A stretch of DNA of 58,980 nucleotides from Streptomyces coffeae (GTDB lineage Bacteria; Actinomycetota; Actinomycetes; Streptomycetales; Streptomycetaceae), in the NCBI RefSeq assembly GCF_016741875.1, contig NZ_JAERRF010000040.1, positions 1 through 58,980 of the forward strand, written 5' to 3'. This document shows positions 18,041-26,186 of the stretch, in pieces; the stretch's first letter is position 1; each line of letters opens with the position of its first letter. Both the position numbers and the translations under genes were made by a program. The notes under the pieces were generated by a model that saw nothing but the letters and a program-made list of their open reading frames with translations, was not told the origin of the DNA and did no database searches.

Positions 18041-19876
18041 ATGTGCGGTGTCGCCGGATGGGTCAGTTTTCGTCAGGACCTCTCGCATGAGGAGAGCATT
18101 CTTGAGGGAATGACCAACTCCATGACCTGCCGCGGCCCCGACGCTTCCGGGCAGTGGCTGTCGAGGCACGCGGCCCTCGGACACCGTCGGTTGTCGATCA
18201 TCGATCTGCCTGGTGGGACACAGCCCATGACGGTGGATACGCCCGGAGGGCCCGTCACTCTGAGCTATAGCGGTGAGACTTACAATTTCGTCGACCTGCG
18301 CGATGAACTGTGCAAACGGGGTCACAAATTCCGTACCAGGAGTGACACCGAGGTCGTGCTGCGCGGATACCTCGAATGGGGTTCTGCAATTGCGGAACGA
18401 ATGGTGGGAATGTGCGCCATCGCGGTGTGGGATTCCCGGTACGAGCGGCTCACTCTGATCAGGGACCGCATGGGAACGAAGCCCATGCACTACTACCGGA
18501 CCAAGGACGGCCTGCTCTTCGGATCTGAACCCAAGGCGATTCTCGCGCATCCTGACGTCAAGTCTGTCGTGGACATGGAGGGAATGCGCCAGCTCTTCAG
18601 CTTCTTCACGGCTTCCGAGAACGCGGTATGGGCCGGCATGAAGGTGATGACGCCCGGGACGGTCATCGAGTTCGACCGCAACGGGCTGCGCGAGCACACC
18701 TACTGGCAGCTGTCCGCCGAGGAGCACACCGACGACCTGGACACGACGGTGGCCCGGGTACGGCAGATGGTGGAAGACAACGTGCGGCACGAGTTGGTCG
18801 CCGATGTGCCGCTGGGCCTCCTGCTCTCCGGCGGCCTCGACTCCAGTGCGCTGGCGGGGCTCGCCAGTCGGCACCTGACCGCCAAGGGGGAGCGGGCCCG
18901 TACCTTCTCGGTGGACTTCCCCGGCCAGAGCGAGAACTTCCAGCCCCATGAGATGGCCGACTCCGCCGACGCGCCGTACGCCAAGGAAATGGCCGCGCAC
19001 ATTGGTTCCGAGCATCACGACATCGTGCTCGACCATCGCAGGCTGTCCGACCCCGACCTCCGGCGCTCCGTTGTGGCGGCGTGGGATCTTCCCTGGGGTA
19101 TGGGCGATATCAACGGCTCGATGTTTCTGCTGTTCAAAGCCGTACGTGAGCACGTGACCGTGGCGCTCAGCGGCGAGGCCGCCGACGAGATCTTCGCCGG
19201 CCACGTCTGGCATCAGTCAAAAGCCGCGAGGTACGGCAGTACCTTCCCGTGGCACACCACCTGGCTCAAGCGGGTCGACTGCTCCGCCTACCTGACAGGC
19301 GAGTTCCAGGCCGCTCTGGACGCCGATGCCTACACAGCCGACTGCTTCCGGGAGGCAACCGCGCGCGTGCCGTACCTGGACGGCGAGGACGAGGAACAGC
19401 GGATGTACCGGCGGTCGCTGCACCTGGGGCTGAACCACTTCATGCGTGTGCTGGAGGATCGCGTCGACCGGATGGCGATGGCGGTGGGCCTGGAGACCCG
19501 GGTGCCGTTCTGCGACTACCGCCTGGCCCAGTACCTGTACAACGTGCCGTGGACGATGCAGACCTTCGACGGCAGGGAAAAGAGCCTGCTGCGCGCCTCG
19601 GTCAAGGACGTGGTGACCCGGTCGGTGGTGGAGCGCCGCAAGAGTCCCTACCCGTCCACCCAGGACACTCTGTACTGCGACGCACTGCAAGAGCAGGTCA
19701 AGATCCTGCTCAAAGAGCCGAACAGCCCGGTATTCGATCTGTTCGACCGGACCAAGCTCGCCGAGGCGGCCGAGCTGTCGCCGCACCAGATCGCCGGCGC
19801 CCCGCGAGCGGCTTTCGAGAAGGCCCTGGACCTGGCTGTGTGGTTCGAGATCCGCAACCCGGAACTGCGGTACTGA
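18041..19876 (+). CDS. Asparagine-synthase-type glutamine-dependent amidotransferase
   Basis: 611 residues. Start chosen because AGGAGG lies seven bases before the ATG and because Cys must be residue 2 (MCGVAGW), the N-terminal glutaminase nucleophile. The glutaminase domain has CRGPDASG and RLSIIDL. The C-terminal synthetase domain has the PP-loop SGGLDSS near residue 270. It transfers ammonia from glutamine to an AMP-activated carboxylate, giving a primary amide. In other polyketide pathways homologues make amide-bearing starters (tetracycline, glutarimides). Here it heads an operon with a methyltransferase and an N-oxygenase, so it may amidate the released polyketide acid or a building block. 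Substrate unknown. Confidence 0.9.
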   Translation: MCGVAGWVSFRQDLSHEESILEGMTNSMTCRGPDASGQWLSRHAALGHRRLSIIDLPGGTQPMTVDTPGGPVTLSYSGETYNFVDLRDELCKRGHKFRTRSDTEVVLRGYLEWGSAIAERMVGMCAIAVWDSRYERLTLIRDRMGTKPMHYYRTKDGLLFGSEPKAILAHPDVKSVVDMEGMRQLFSFFTASENAVWAGMKVMTPGTVIEFDRNGLREHTYWQLSAEEHTDDLDTTVARVRQMVEDNVRHELVADVPLGLLLSGGLDSSALAGLASRHLTAKGERARTFSVDFPGQSENFQPHEMADSADAPYAKEMAAHIGSEHHDIVLDHRRLSDPDLRRSVVAAWDLPWGMGDINGSMFLLFKAVREHVTVALSGEAADEIFAGHVWHQSKAARYGSTFPWHTTWLKRVDCSAYLTGEFQAALDADAYTADCFREATARVPYLDGEDEEQRMYRRSLHLGLNHFMRVLEDRVDRMAMAVGLETRVPFCDYRLAQYLYNVPWTMQTFDGREKSLLRASVKDVVTRSVVERRKSPYPSTQDTLYCDALQEQVKILLKEPNSPVFDLFDRTKLAEAAELSPHQIAGAPRAAFEKALDLAVWFEIRNPELRY

Positions 19877-19891
19877 CCGTACGGAGGACCA

Positions 19892-20593
19892 GTGAGCGAC
19901 GAGCTCAGTCTGACCCGGGGCTACAACCTGCTCCGGATGAACGCAGACACCGAGAACCGTGATTCCACCTTCACCTTGAGCGGCCGCGAATATGAGCTGC
20001 TGGAGGGGGTTTTCTCGCCGACCCTTTGCCCGTCCACGGAAATCTACGCGGAGTGGCTTCCCTACCCCGCGGGCGGCAGTTTCCTGGAGATCGGAGCAGG
20101 AGCCGGCGTGATCTCCGTGACCGCGGCACTCAGCGGTTGTGCTCGGGTGACCGCGCTGGACATCAACGAGACAGCTGTGGAGAACACCAGACGGAATGTG
20201 GCGCGGCACGGTGTCGCCGACCGGGTGCATGTACTGCACAGCGACATGTATTCCGCACTGGACCGCCATACGCGCTTCGACCTGGTGTTCTGGAGTTCCA
20301 GCTTTATTGAACCGTCGACGGACTTTGCGCACGAGACTCCCCTGCACCACGCGATATTCGACCCCGGATACGTCATGCACCAGGAGTTCTTGCGGTCAGC
20401 GGCCGACCATCTGGAACCCGGCGGCCGACTCCTGCTCGGTTACAGCAACATGGGAAATCGCGAACTCCTCACCGAGGTTGCCGACAACGCGGGACTGCGG
20501 TTCGAGCAGCTACACGCGGCACAGCACCCTCACCTCGCCGATGTCGAATACCAGTTGCTGGAGTTTCATGTGGCAGATCGGCCCGCGAGCTGA
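19892..20593 (+). CDS. Class I SAM-dependent methyltransferase (PrmC/HemK-like fold)
   Basis: 233 residues from a GTG with GGAGG upstream. Motif I is FLEIGAGAGVISV (about residues 64-76), and motif II ends in TALDIN. At the usual post-motif-IV NPPY position of N5-glutamine methyltransferases the sequence reads WSSSFIE, so it is probably not a release-factor methylase but a small-molecule O-, N- or C-methyltransferase. It lies 15 bp after the amidotransferase gene and 27 bp before the diiron oxygenase gene, in one operon, and is likely a tailoring step of the cluster. Confidence 0.8.
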   Translation: MSDELSLTRGYNLLRMNADTENRDSTFTLSGREYELLEGVFSPTLCPSTEIYAEWLPYPAGGSFLEIGAGAGVISVTAALSGCARVTALDINETAVENTRRNVARHGVADRVHVLHSDMYSALDRHTRFDLVFWSSSFIEPSTDFAHETPLHHAIFDPGYVMHQEFLRSAADHLEPGGRLLLGYSNMGNRELLTEVADNAGLRFEQLHAAQHPHLADVEYQLLEFHVADRPAS

Positions 20594-20620
20594 AGGAAGA
20601 ATGGAGACGGGACGGATCCA

Positions 20621-21562
20621 GTGAACCGAACAGAAGAATCCGGCTACCCTTCACTTTTCGAACAGTGGGATAACCGGTCCTGGGTGCGATCGAAACCGCG
20701 CAGGAACGTAGCGTTCGCGAGTGGATTGCATTACTTTTCCCCCGACCTGTGCCCGCTGCTCGCTCACCCGGAGGTTCGGGCAGCCCCGCAACAGGTCCGG
20801 GAGGAGATTCTTGTGCACTCCCTCTACGTTTACCTGGAGTTCACGGTTCAGCTGGAATTGGGGCCGGTGAACGAGACATGCCTACTGTTGCACTCACCAG
20901 ATTTCTGCCCGTGGCTGCCCGCGCAGATGAAGGAAGACCTCCTCCGCATCTACACCGACGAGGCAGCCCACGCGGAGATGTCGCACGCCCTGCTGACGAC
21001 GGTCCGGGATCACACCGGTGTGGAACCGATTCAACACAGGCCGTACTTCCTGCAGGAACTCTCTCGCCTGTATGCGGCGGAACTTCCGGTGTACCGGCCC
21101 CTTGTGAAGCTGTTTTTTTCCATCGTATCCGAGACGTTGATCACCGGGAGTCTGACCAAGTTACCGAAGGATCCCTCGGTGCAGCAGGCGGTACGGGAAC
21201 TGGCCGCCGACCACGCGACGGACGAGGGTTTGCACCATGCCTACTTCCGACGTCTGTTCAAGTCGCTCTGGCCGAAGATGCCGGCTCCACTCCAGACCAA
21301 GATCGGGGCCATGCTGCCCGAGATCATTCTGGCGTTTCTGCGACCGGACGAGGTTGCGATGACGCACATGCTCGCCGGCTACCCTGACGTCTTTGGAGAT
21401 CCAGCGCGCGTGGTGGCCGAGACCGTGGAGTTGCCACGGGTCCGCGAAAGCCTTGTCGACAATGCGGCCCCCACGCTGAGGATGCTGGCCCAGGAAGGTG
21501 TGTTCTCCGACCCGGCGATCTCCGCAGCGTTCGACAAGCACGGTCTGCGTCAGAACGCATGA
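20621..21562 (+). CDS. AurF-like diiron arylamine N-oxygenase
   Basis: 313 residues, GTG start. All seven ligands of the AurF diiron centre can be placed with matching spacing: Glu79, Glu114 and His117 (DEAAH), Glu171 (SETLI), His198, Glu202 and His205 (DHATDEGLHH). These correspond to AurF E101, E136, H139, E196, H223, E227 and H230 as I recall them. AurF oxidises PABA to p-nitrobenzoate; relatives CmlI and AzoC make nitro or azoxy groups. With a PABA operon next door, an arylamine is the obvious substrate. One rare TTA codon (21161) suggests bldA control. Whether the product is hydroxylamine, nitroso, nitro or azoxy cannot be read from sequence. Confidence 0.9.
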   Translation: MNRTEESGYPSLFEQWDNRSWVRSKPRRNVAFASGLHYFSPDLCPLLAHPEVRAAPQQVREEILVHSLYVYLEFTVQLELGPVNETCLLLHSPDFCPWLPAQMKEDLLRIYTDEAAHAEMSHALLTTVRDHTGVEPIQHRPYFLQELSRLYAAELPVYRPLVKLFFSIVSETLITGSLTKLPKDPSVQQAVRELAADHATDEGLHHAYFRRLFKSLWPKMPAPLQTKIGAMLPEIILAFLRPDEVAMTHMLAGYPDVFGDPARVVAETVELPRVRESLVDNAAPTLRMLAQEGVFSDPAISAAFDKHGLRQNA

Positions 21563-21650
21563 CCAATCGGCTGTGGGCGTGCGGAGTTGGGCATGTGGTC
21601 CTTCGTGCCGGCAGGCGTGTCGCCGTCCCGATCCGCAGAGGCAGGAGACC

Positions 21651-22202
21651 GTGGTGATCAACGACTACATACTCGCCCTACTGTCCGCACCGCCGGCGAA
21701 CGCCACGGAGTTCACCCACGCGCGGCCCGCGTTGTGGATGGACAACTTGCGGAGGTGGCTTGAGCGCGCGGCCGAATTGGACCACAGCTTCCGCTTCGAC
21801 GAACCCGTACAGGATCAGGACAACCGACGGCTCCGCCTGAGGACCCGCCTGCCCATAGCGTCCACCACGGACTTCGTGCTCCACACTTCGGCCGGCTTCG
21901 ACAGGCTCACTCCCTCTCGCACCAGTCGGGCAGATTGTGACCTTGTTGTCCATTTTATGTGCGTGCCGAATCGGCCCGCTGCACCACAGTCACAGCCGTG
22001 GGAACAACCCTGCACACCGTGGGCCGGTCGCCAGGGCCTCCTCATCGTGGAGCCCCGGTGGGCGGCAGCCGTGCTCATGGCGCACTCGGCCCCGTTGTTC
22101 TGGGGCGCTTCAGCGCGCGAGGAGAGCAGATCGCTGCTGGACAGTACGCGTCCCGGCGCCGGCGGCGCAGGACCCGTGAATCGCGACCACCCTATTCCTT
22201 AA
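21651..22202 (+). CDS. Unknown cluster protein, last gene of the N-oxygenase operon
   Basis: 183 residues from GTG at 21651 (or the next codon, 21654) with AGGAG five bases upstream. I do not recognise a family. It opens INDYILALLSAPP, then an amphipathic stretch WMDNLRRWLERAAELDHSFRFDEPV and a basic segment; a later HFMCVPNRP and WAAAVLMAHSAPLFWG are the most hydrophobic parts. No signal peptide or clear membrane segment. It follows the diiron oxygenase gene by 88 bp on the same strand and is the last gene before degraded sequence, so it may be an accessory factor of the N-oxygenase step. It could be truncated at the 3' end. Confidence 0.55.
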   Translation: MVINDYILALLSAPPANATEFTHARPALWMDNLRRWLERAAELDHSFRFDEPVQDQDNRRLRLRTRLPIASTTDFVLHTSAGFDRLTPSRTSRADCDLVVHFMCVPNRPAAPQSQPWEQPCTPWAGRQGLLIVEPRWAAAVLMAHSAPLFWGASAREESRSLLDSTRPGAGGAGPVNRDHPIP

Positions 22203-22611
22203 AGGACTCTGAATCCTTGTGATGGAGTGAGTACTCGACCGGGGGGGACTTGGACCAATGCCCCACGGCTCACGCCTCTCACGAATGTGCTGGCATTGCT
22301 GTAGCCGCGGTTTGGAACCCCCTGACAGAGCACCCGGCCCTGGCTGGCCTCGGAGACGGCTCCGGAGATCGACAGGACAGGCGTCAGAGCGTCGTCGTTC
22401 GTTGGCGTGGCGCTGAAGCAGATCGCTCAGGCTCTTGATGATCGCCCGAGCCGCCGCCGAGCCGTTATCCGGAGTTCGACGTCCGTGCCGTCCGTTACCG
22501 GAGGTTGTGGGTGTTCAGGCGGTGGATGAGGCCGGGGCGGCGCTGGTACGTCTCACGCAGGCGTGTGATGTGCTGCCGGAAGTCCGCTCCGCTGCCGACG
22601 CGGTAGGGCCG
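22203..22611. other. Gene-free stretch at the right edge of the biosynthetic cluster
   Basis: About 400 bp with short open frames only, none with convincing codon use or start signals. It contains a small hairpin (AAGGA/TCCTT arms with a 7-base loop at about 22202-22218) and a G-run, GGGGGGACTTG (22242-22252), that also occurs in the 3' part of the tRNA-Leu gene at 26581-26591. I see no transposase and no complete gene; it looks like decayed sequence between the cluster and two pseudogenes. Confidence 0.5.
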
Positions 22612-23421
22612 TCAGGTGCTGGGCGCGGGCTTCGGCCTTTCGGCGTTGTTCACGCCGGCGGCGTTCAGTGCGGCGAGTGTGGGGGCGTCGAGCAGTCCCA
22701 GGGCCAGCCGGAGCAGAAGCGCGTCCTTTTCCTTTGTCGGCAGGGCGGCGATCAGGAGTTGGAGTTCCTTCTTCGTGTGGCCGTGCGCTCGGGGGCGGCG
22801 GGGCTGGCCTGTGCGGCGATGGAGAGCAGGTCGGCATCGACTCGCAGGTAGTCCGCCAGCGCACGCTGCGGGGCGGTGAGATCGGCGAAGCCGGCCGGGA
22901 CGGGAGGCTCGGTGACGGCCTGGTACTCCTCTTCGTCGTCGTCCTGCAGTTCCCACGTGGCGAGGGCGGACAGCCAGGCGAGATACAGGGACCGCGGGTC
23001 ACCCGCGGCGAGTTCGGTCGCGTACATCGATGAGCGCGGTCAGGGAGTCGTCGGCGCCCTCCGCCCAGTCGCCTCCTTCATCCTCGCTGGTCAGATCAAG
23101 GACGCTAGGCGTGCGGGTGTTCCAGGCGTCGACGTGGTCGTCGAGACAGTGCGGCTGGACGGTGCGCAGCGGCAGGCGCTGCATGGGCAGCCGCAGCATC
23201 AGCCGGTGCGTACCCCAGTTGGTGACGTACGGGTGGGCGTCGAGGTACCGCTCGATCATGCGGCGCGGCTCGCCGCGGAAGTTCCCCCACTGGTAGGTGT
23301 TGGTGAAGCTTGTCGCGGTGATCCGCGCCCGGGTGGACAGGCGGCCGCGAAGCTGTTCCTGCTCCTCGCGGCTCAGTGGCCGCTCGAGGACCTGGAACTC
23401 GAAGTGCTGGTACTCGCTCAC
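22612..23421 (-). pseudogene. Frameshifted Streptomyces conserved hypothetical gene
   Basis: One protein is split over three reading frames. Frame one runs from GTG at 23421 (VSEYQHFEFQVLERPLS ... GTHRLMLRLP ... LTALIDVR). A shift near 23018 moves to frame two (ELAAGDPRSLYLAWLSALATWELQ ... DLLSIAAQAS). A second shift near 22790 moves to frame three (HTKKELQLLIAALPTKEKDALLLRL ... PAPST). The joined product resembles a conserved Streptomyces protein of unknown function with the SEYQYYEF opening and a KEKDALL motif (from memory). Two independent frameshifts make a functional product unlikely unless they are sequencing errors. Confidence 0.75.
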
Positions 23422-23578
23422 CTGCGGGACCCTACTGGCCGCCGCCTGCGGCCGAACGCCGTCGAGCCGGGGCGCATGCTGCCGGTCGTCCGTAGGGATG
23501 AGTCGCCATGACCGGTGGCGGGACGATGATGACGATGACGGCAGAACGGGTCGCGGGGCGCGCTGTGTGGGCGCGGGC

Positions 23579-24035
23579 ATGAACGGTGCCTGGAGCGACC
23601 ACGATCTGGCGGCGCTCCGTGCCGCCTGCTACGCGGCGGACGGCAGGTCACTACGGCGGTGCGATGCTCGGCGGCGCTGCATGCGCGGAATGGGGAAGGC
23701 GATGAGGTACTGGCAGATCAACTTGACGCTGCGATCGGTGGCGTCACCCCTCTCCTGCGTCCGTTGTCTGTCGACCTGGACGAACTCTCCGGCCTGCTGG
23801 AAGGCGATCCCGCCTGGGAAGGTGGCTGGGTCGACCTGAACACCGGCGAGTGCCGACTGGTGACGGCGGACTCCGGGGAGGTCTGGTATGGAGACGAGCC
23901 GGAGGACGCCGAGCGGTGGCTGCATGTGGCATGCGCGGGGTCACATGATGCTTACCGGGACATGGAGGACTTCATCGCCGTACTCGACGACCGGAGCCTC
24001 GCCGACGCCTTGGCCACCGCGATCAGGGGCCGGCA
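23579..24035 (+). pseudogene. Truncated and frameshifted UPF0158-like protein gene
   Basis: The N-terminus MNGAWSDHDLAALRAACYAADGRS is in one frame; the rest (EGDEVLADQLDAAIGG ... LLRPLSVDLDELSGLLEGDPAWEGGWVDLNTGE ... RDMEDFIAVLDDRSLADALATAIRGR) continues in another after about 23640, with a segment missing between them compared with related Streptomyces proteins. The 3' end stops matching just after IRGR and runs into the convergent VOC gene, so the usual RRFKDVL-type C-terminus is lost. Broken gene at the island boundary. Confidence 0.7.
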
Positions 24036-24050
24036 CTTCCGGGCGCCCGG

Positions 24051-24458
24051 TCACTGGTCGTCGTCCGACTCGCCCGAGGGACGGGGGCCGCCGAAGCCGT
24101 GGGCGGACAGATCGAACCAGTTGCCCTCGGGGTCCATGGCCCGGTACTCCGCGAAGGGACGGTTGGTGAAGCGCTCGGCGGGCTCCTCGGCTCCTGCGGT
24201 GACCAGAGCGGCCGAGGTCTCGGCGGTGTCGGCCACATGGAAGCCGAAGTGGTTCATGCCCAGCGGGGTTTCGCCGTCGAGGCGGTGCTTGATCAGGGCG
24301 AGACTGAAGTACCCGTCGGAGAGGAAGCAACTGCCGTCGGGGTCCCGGTGAAAGATCTCCATGTCGAAGATCCCGCTGTAGAACTCGGCGAGCTTCTCGG
24401 GGTCGCGGGCGACGAGGGCCAGGTGACGCAGCTTGGGCTTCTTGGGGGTGGTGGACAT
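24051..24458 (-). CDS. VOC/glyoxalase-fold protein
   Basis: 135 residues. Typical VOC layout: LRHLALVARDPEKLAEFYSGIFDMEI at the N-terminus, GMNHFGFHVAD in the middle and a C-terminal YRAMDPEGNWFDLS with a possible metal-binding Glu. The His in RHLAL and HFGFH and that Glu could bind a divalent metal. The family includes glyoxalases, dioxygenases and antibiotic-binding proteins; the substrate cannot be inferred. It lies 18 bp after the SnoaL-like gene on the same strand, in a three-gene operon. Confidence 0.88.
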   Translation of the reverse strand: MSTTPKKPKLRHLALVARDPEKLAEFYSGIFDMEIFHRDPDGSCFLSDGYFSLALIKHRLDGETPLGMNHFGFHVADTAETSAALVTAGAEEPAERFTNRPFAEYRAMDPEGNWFDLSAHGFGGPRPSGESDDDQ

Positions 24459-24476
24459 GTGTGGACTCCTCAGGGA

Positions 24477-24914
24477 TCAGGTGGCTGGAGGGGTGGCCGG
24501 TCGGGGGGCTGGGATCATGTTGTGAAAGGCGGTGATGAGCCAGGTTCCGTCGTCGCCGTCGTGCGCGAGGCGTTCCACGACGGCGAGGGCATGGGTGTCG
24601 GCGACCGTCTTTCCGTCGGCCGCGACCACGCTGGACTCCACGTCCACCGTGGCGAGGTCCGGCCTCCGCAGGCGGACGGACCGGATGCGCACCTCCAGGC
24701 GGGTGGCGTGGAAGGCAGTGCGGAAGAGCTGATCGTGGCCCGCGGCGATACCGGCCCGGCCGGGCGGTTTCTCGCCGCGCACCGTGGTGAAGTCGCAGTC
24801 CTCCGCGAAGACGGCGGCGAAGGCGCCGGCGTCACCGGCGGCCCAGGCACGGGTCATGGCGTCCCACAGGGCGCGGACGCGTTCGTCGTCGGTGGTGGTG
24901 GTCACTGGGCTCAC
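24477..24914 (-). CDS. SnoaL-like/NTF2-fold protein
   Basis: 145 residues from GTG at 24914, whose GTGA overlaps the stop of the JAMM-domain gene; a GTG at 24905 is the alternative. Sequence VRALWDAMTRAWAAGDAGAFAAVFAEDCDFTTVRGEKPPGRAGIAAGHDQLF is the standard opening of SgcJ/SnoaL-like NTF2-fold proteins, with a closing WLITAFHNMIPAP strand. This fold serves as ketosteroid-isomerase-like enzymes, cyclases or small-ligand-binding proteins. No specific catalytic residues can be assigned. Confidence 0.85.
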   Translation of the reverse strand: MSPVTTTTDDERVRALWDAMTRAWAAGDAGAFAAVFAEDCDFTTVRGEKPPGRAGIAAGHDQLFRTAFHATRLEVRIRSVRLRRPDLATVDVESSVVAADGKTVADTHALAVVERLAHDGDDGTWLITAFHNMIPAPRPATPPAT

Positions 24915-25534
24915 GCTCCCGCGCTCGTCATCGCGGCGGTGCGGATCCGCAGCGGAACCTCGACGCACCCGCCTTCCGGCCGGACGGTCGGGGCCCAGGC
25001 GGCGAGAGCGTGATAGACGGCGCCGCCGCGCCGCTCCAGATAGCAGATGAGGTTGACGGGCCAGCCGGTGTGGCCGAAGACATGCTGGTCCATCGGTGTC
25101 GGGTACTCGCTGAGCGTGAGCCCTCGTTCGGCCTGTGGACCGATGCGGTGCCAGTCGGGGTGCATGTGGATGGATCCGAGGATCTCCAGCCCCTCGGCCT
25201 CGGCCGCGCGGGTGGCGGTCAGCAGATCCCGTGAATCGATCCACCAGCCGCGGGACTCGTTCTCGTACGCGGGGCCGAAGCGGGGAATGATCGACTCGGC
25301 GAACTCGCTGCGGGCGGCTGGGTCAGTGGTGCGGGCGTTGCGGCCGAAGGTGACCCGCCGCACGTGGTGGGCCGTCTCGCCGGAGGTGCCCACGAGCAGG
25401 GCGAAGCAGGGTAACGGAGCCTCGGGGGTGATCAGTTGGTACTGGCCGACGGCCGCGACGAGGAACTCATCGAGGGCGCGGTCGTCCATGAGGACGGTCC
25501 CGTGGCCGGGGGCCGATATATCTGATAAGGGCAT
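24911..25534 (-). CDS. JAMM/MPN+ (JAB) domain protein
   Basis: 207 residues starting at ATG 25534, just downstream of a GGAAAG site. The zinc-peptidase signature of JAMM proteins is visible as SIHMHPDW ... LTLSEYPTPMD (HxH, then Ser and Asp), with an upstream Glu in ITPEAPLPCFALLVG. Such enzymes cleave isopeptide bonds or mature ubiquitin-like sulfur carriers; no ThiS/MoaD-like partner gene is in view. It is coupled to a SnoaL-like gene by a 4-bp overlap. Function in this operon unknown. Confidence 0.8.
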   Translation of the reverse strand: MPLSDISAPGHGTVLMDDRALDEFLVAAVGQYQLITPEAPLPCFALLVGTSGETAHHVRRVTFGRNARTTDPAARSEFAESIIPRFGPAYENESRGWWIDSRDLLTATRAAEAEGLEILGSIHMHPDWHRIGPQAERGLTLSEYPTPMDQHVFGHTGWPVNLICYLERRGGAVYHALAAWAPTVRPEGGCVEVPLRIRTAAMTSAGA

Positions 25535-25762
25535 GGCAAAACACGCTTTCCGTGGGGGTGGTCGAGGATTCCTCTGTCGACGTCGGTGCCCCGCAGCATG
25601 GGGCATGTCTTTGAATTCTCAATAGCTGTGGGTTTCGAGATGGCCGGCGCCCCGCACGGCCGCTGTGCGACCGGCGTGACACCCGGGGGCCCGCCCGGCC
25701 GGTGGCGCGGACAATCCGGCAACGCGCGGCGGCCGGGGTGCCCGAGCAGGCAGGGAGCGCGT

Positions 25763-26011
25763 TCAGCCGGCCGAGGGCAGCGGCATGACCCTGCGGTACG
25801 CGGTGGCGGCGATCACGGCCACCATGACGTGCATCGGCGGCAGTGCCGCGGTACCGGTCACATCACCGGCGTCGAAGAGCAGGAAGTCGACCGCGATCAA
25901 AGCGTTGGCCAGGGCCGACAGGGCGATCGCCGCGAGTACGCCGCTCACCACGGCGAGGGGCCGCGCCGGACTGAAGCTGTCTCGGAAACTGCAGACATCG
26001 TGACACTCCAT
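25763..26011 (-). CDS. Small putative membrane protein, possibly a gene fragment
   Basis: 82 residues. Two hydrophobic segments can be seen (LAVVSGVLAAIALSALANALIAV and PPMHVMVAVIAATAYR). The ATG has no ribosome binding site, and the protein is short compared with four-helix Streptomyces membrane proteins of similar style. It may be a remnant, in keeping with the other broken genes here. Family not recognised. Confidence 0.4.
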   Translation of the reverse strand: MECHDVCSFRDSFSPARPLAVVSGVLAAIALSALANALIAVDFLLFDAGDVTGTAALPPMHVMVAVIAATAYRRVMPLPSAG

Positions 26012-26186
26012 GGGTGGGGGGTGTGAACGGCGAAGCGCTCAAAGTTGTTTGAGACCAAACATATCCTGAGGGAAGAAACTTGAAAGCTCAAGCCACCGTT
26101 CGGCGCCGCGCACCGTGGACATCGCACGGTCCCTCCCGTGCGAGGCCGAAGCGCCTCCGGAAGCCGCCGCTGAGGTCCTGTAGCGG

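Noticed and set aside
22195..22225. Anticodon-arm-like hairpin AAGGA-CTCTGAA-TCCTT resembling a tRNA-Gln(CTG)
   Set aside because: No D-arm, T-arm or acceptor stem can be found at the right distances; treated as a chance hairpin.
22242..22252. GGGGGGACTTG shared with the tRNA-Leu 3' half (26581-26591), as a possible att site
   Set aside because: Only 11 bases, mostly a G-run, with no extended similarity; too weak to call an attachment site.
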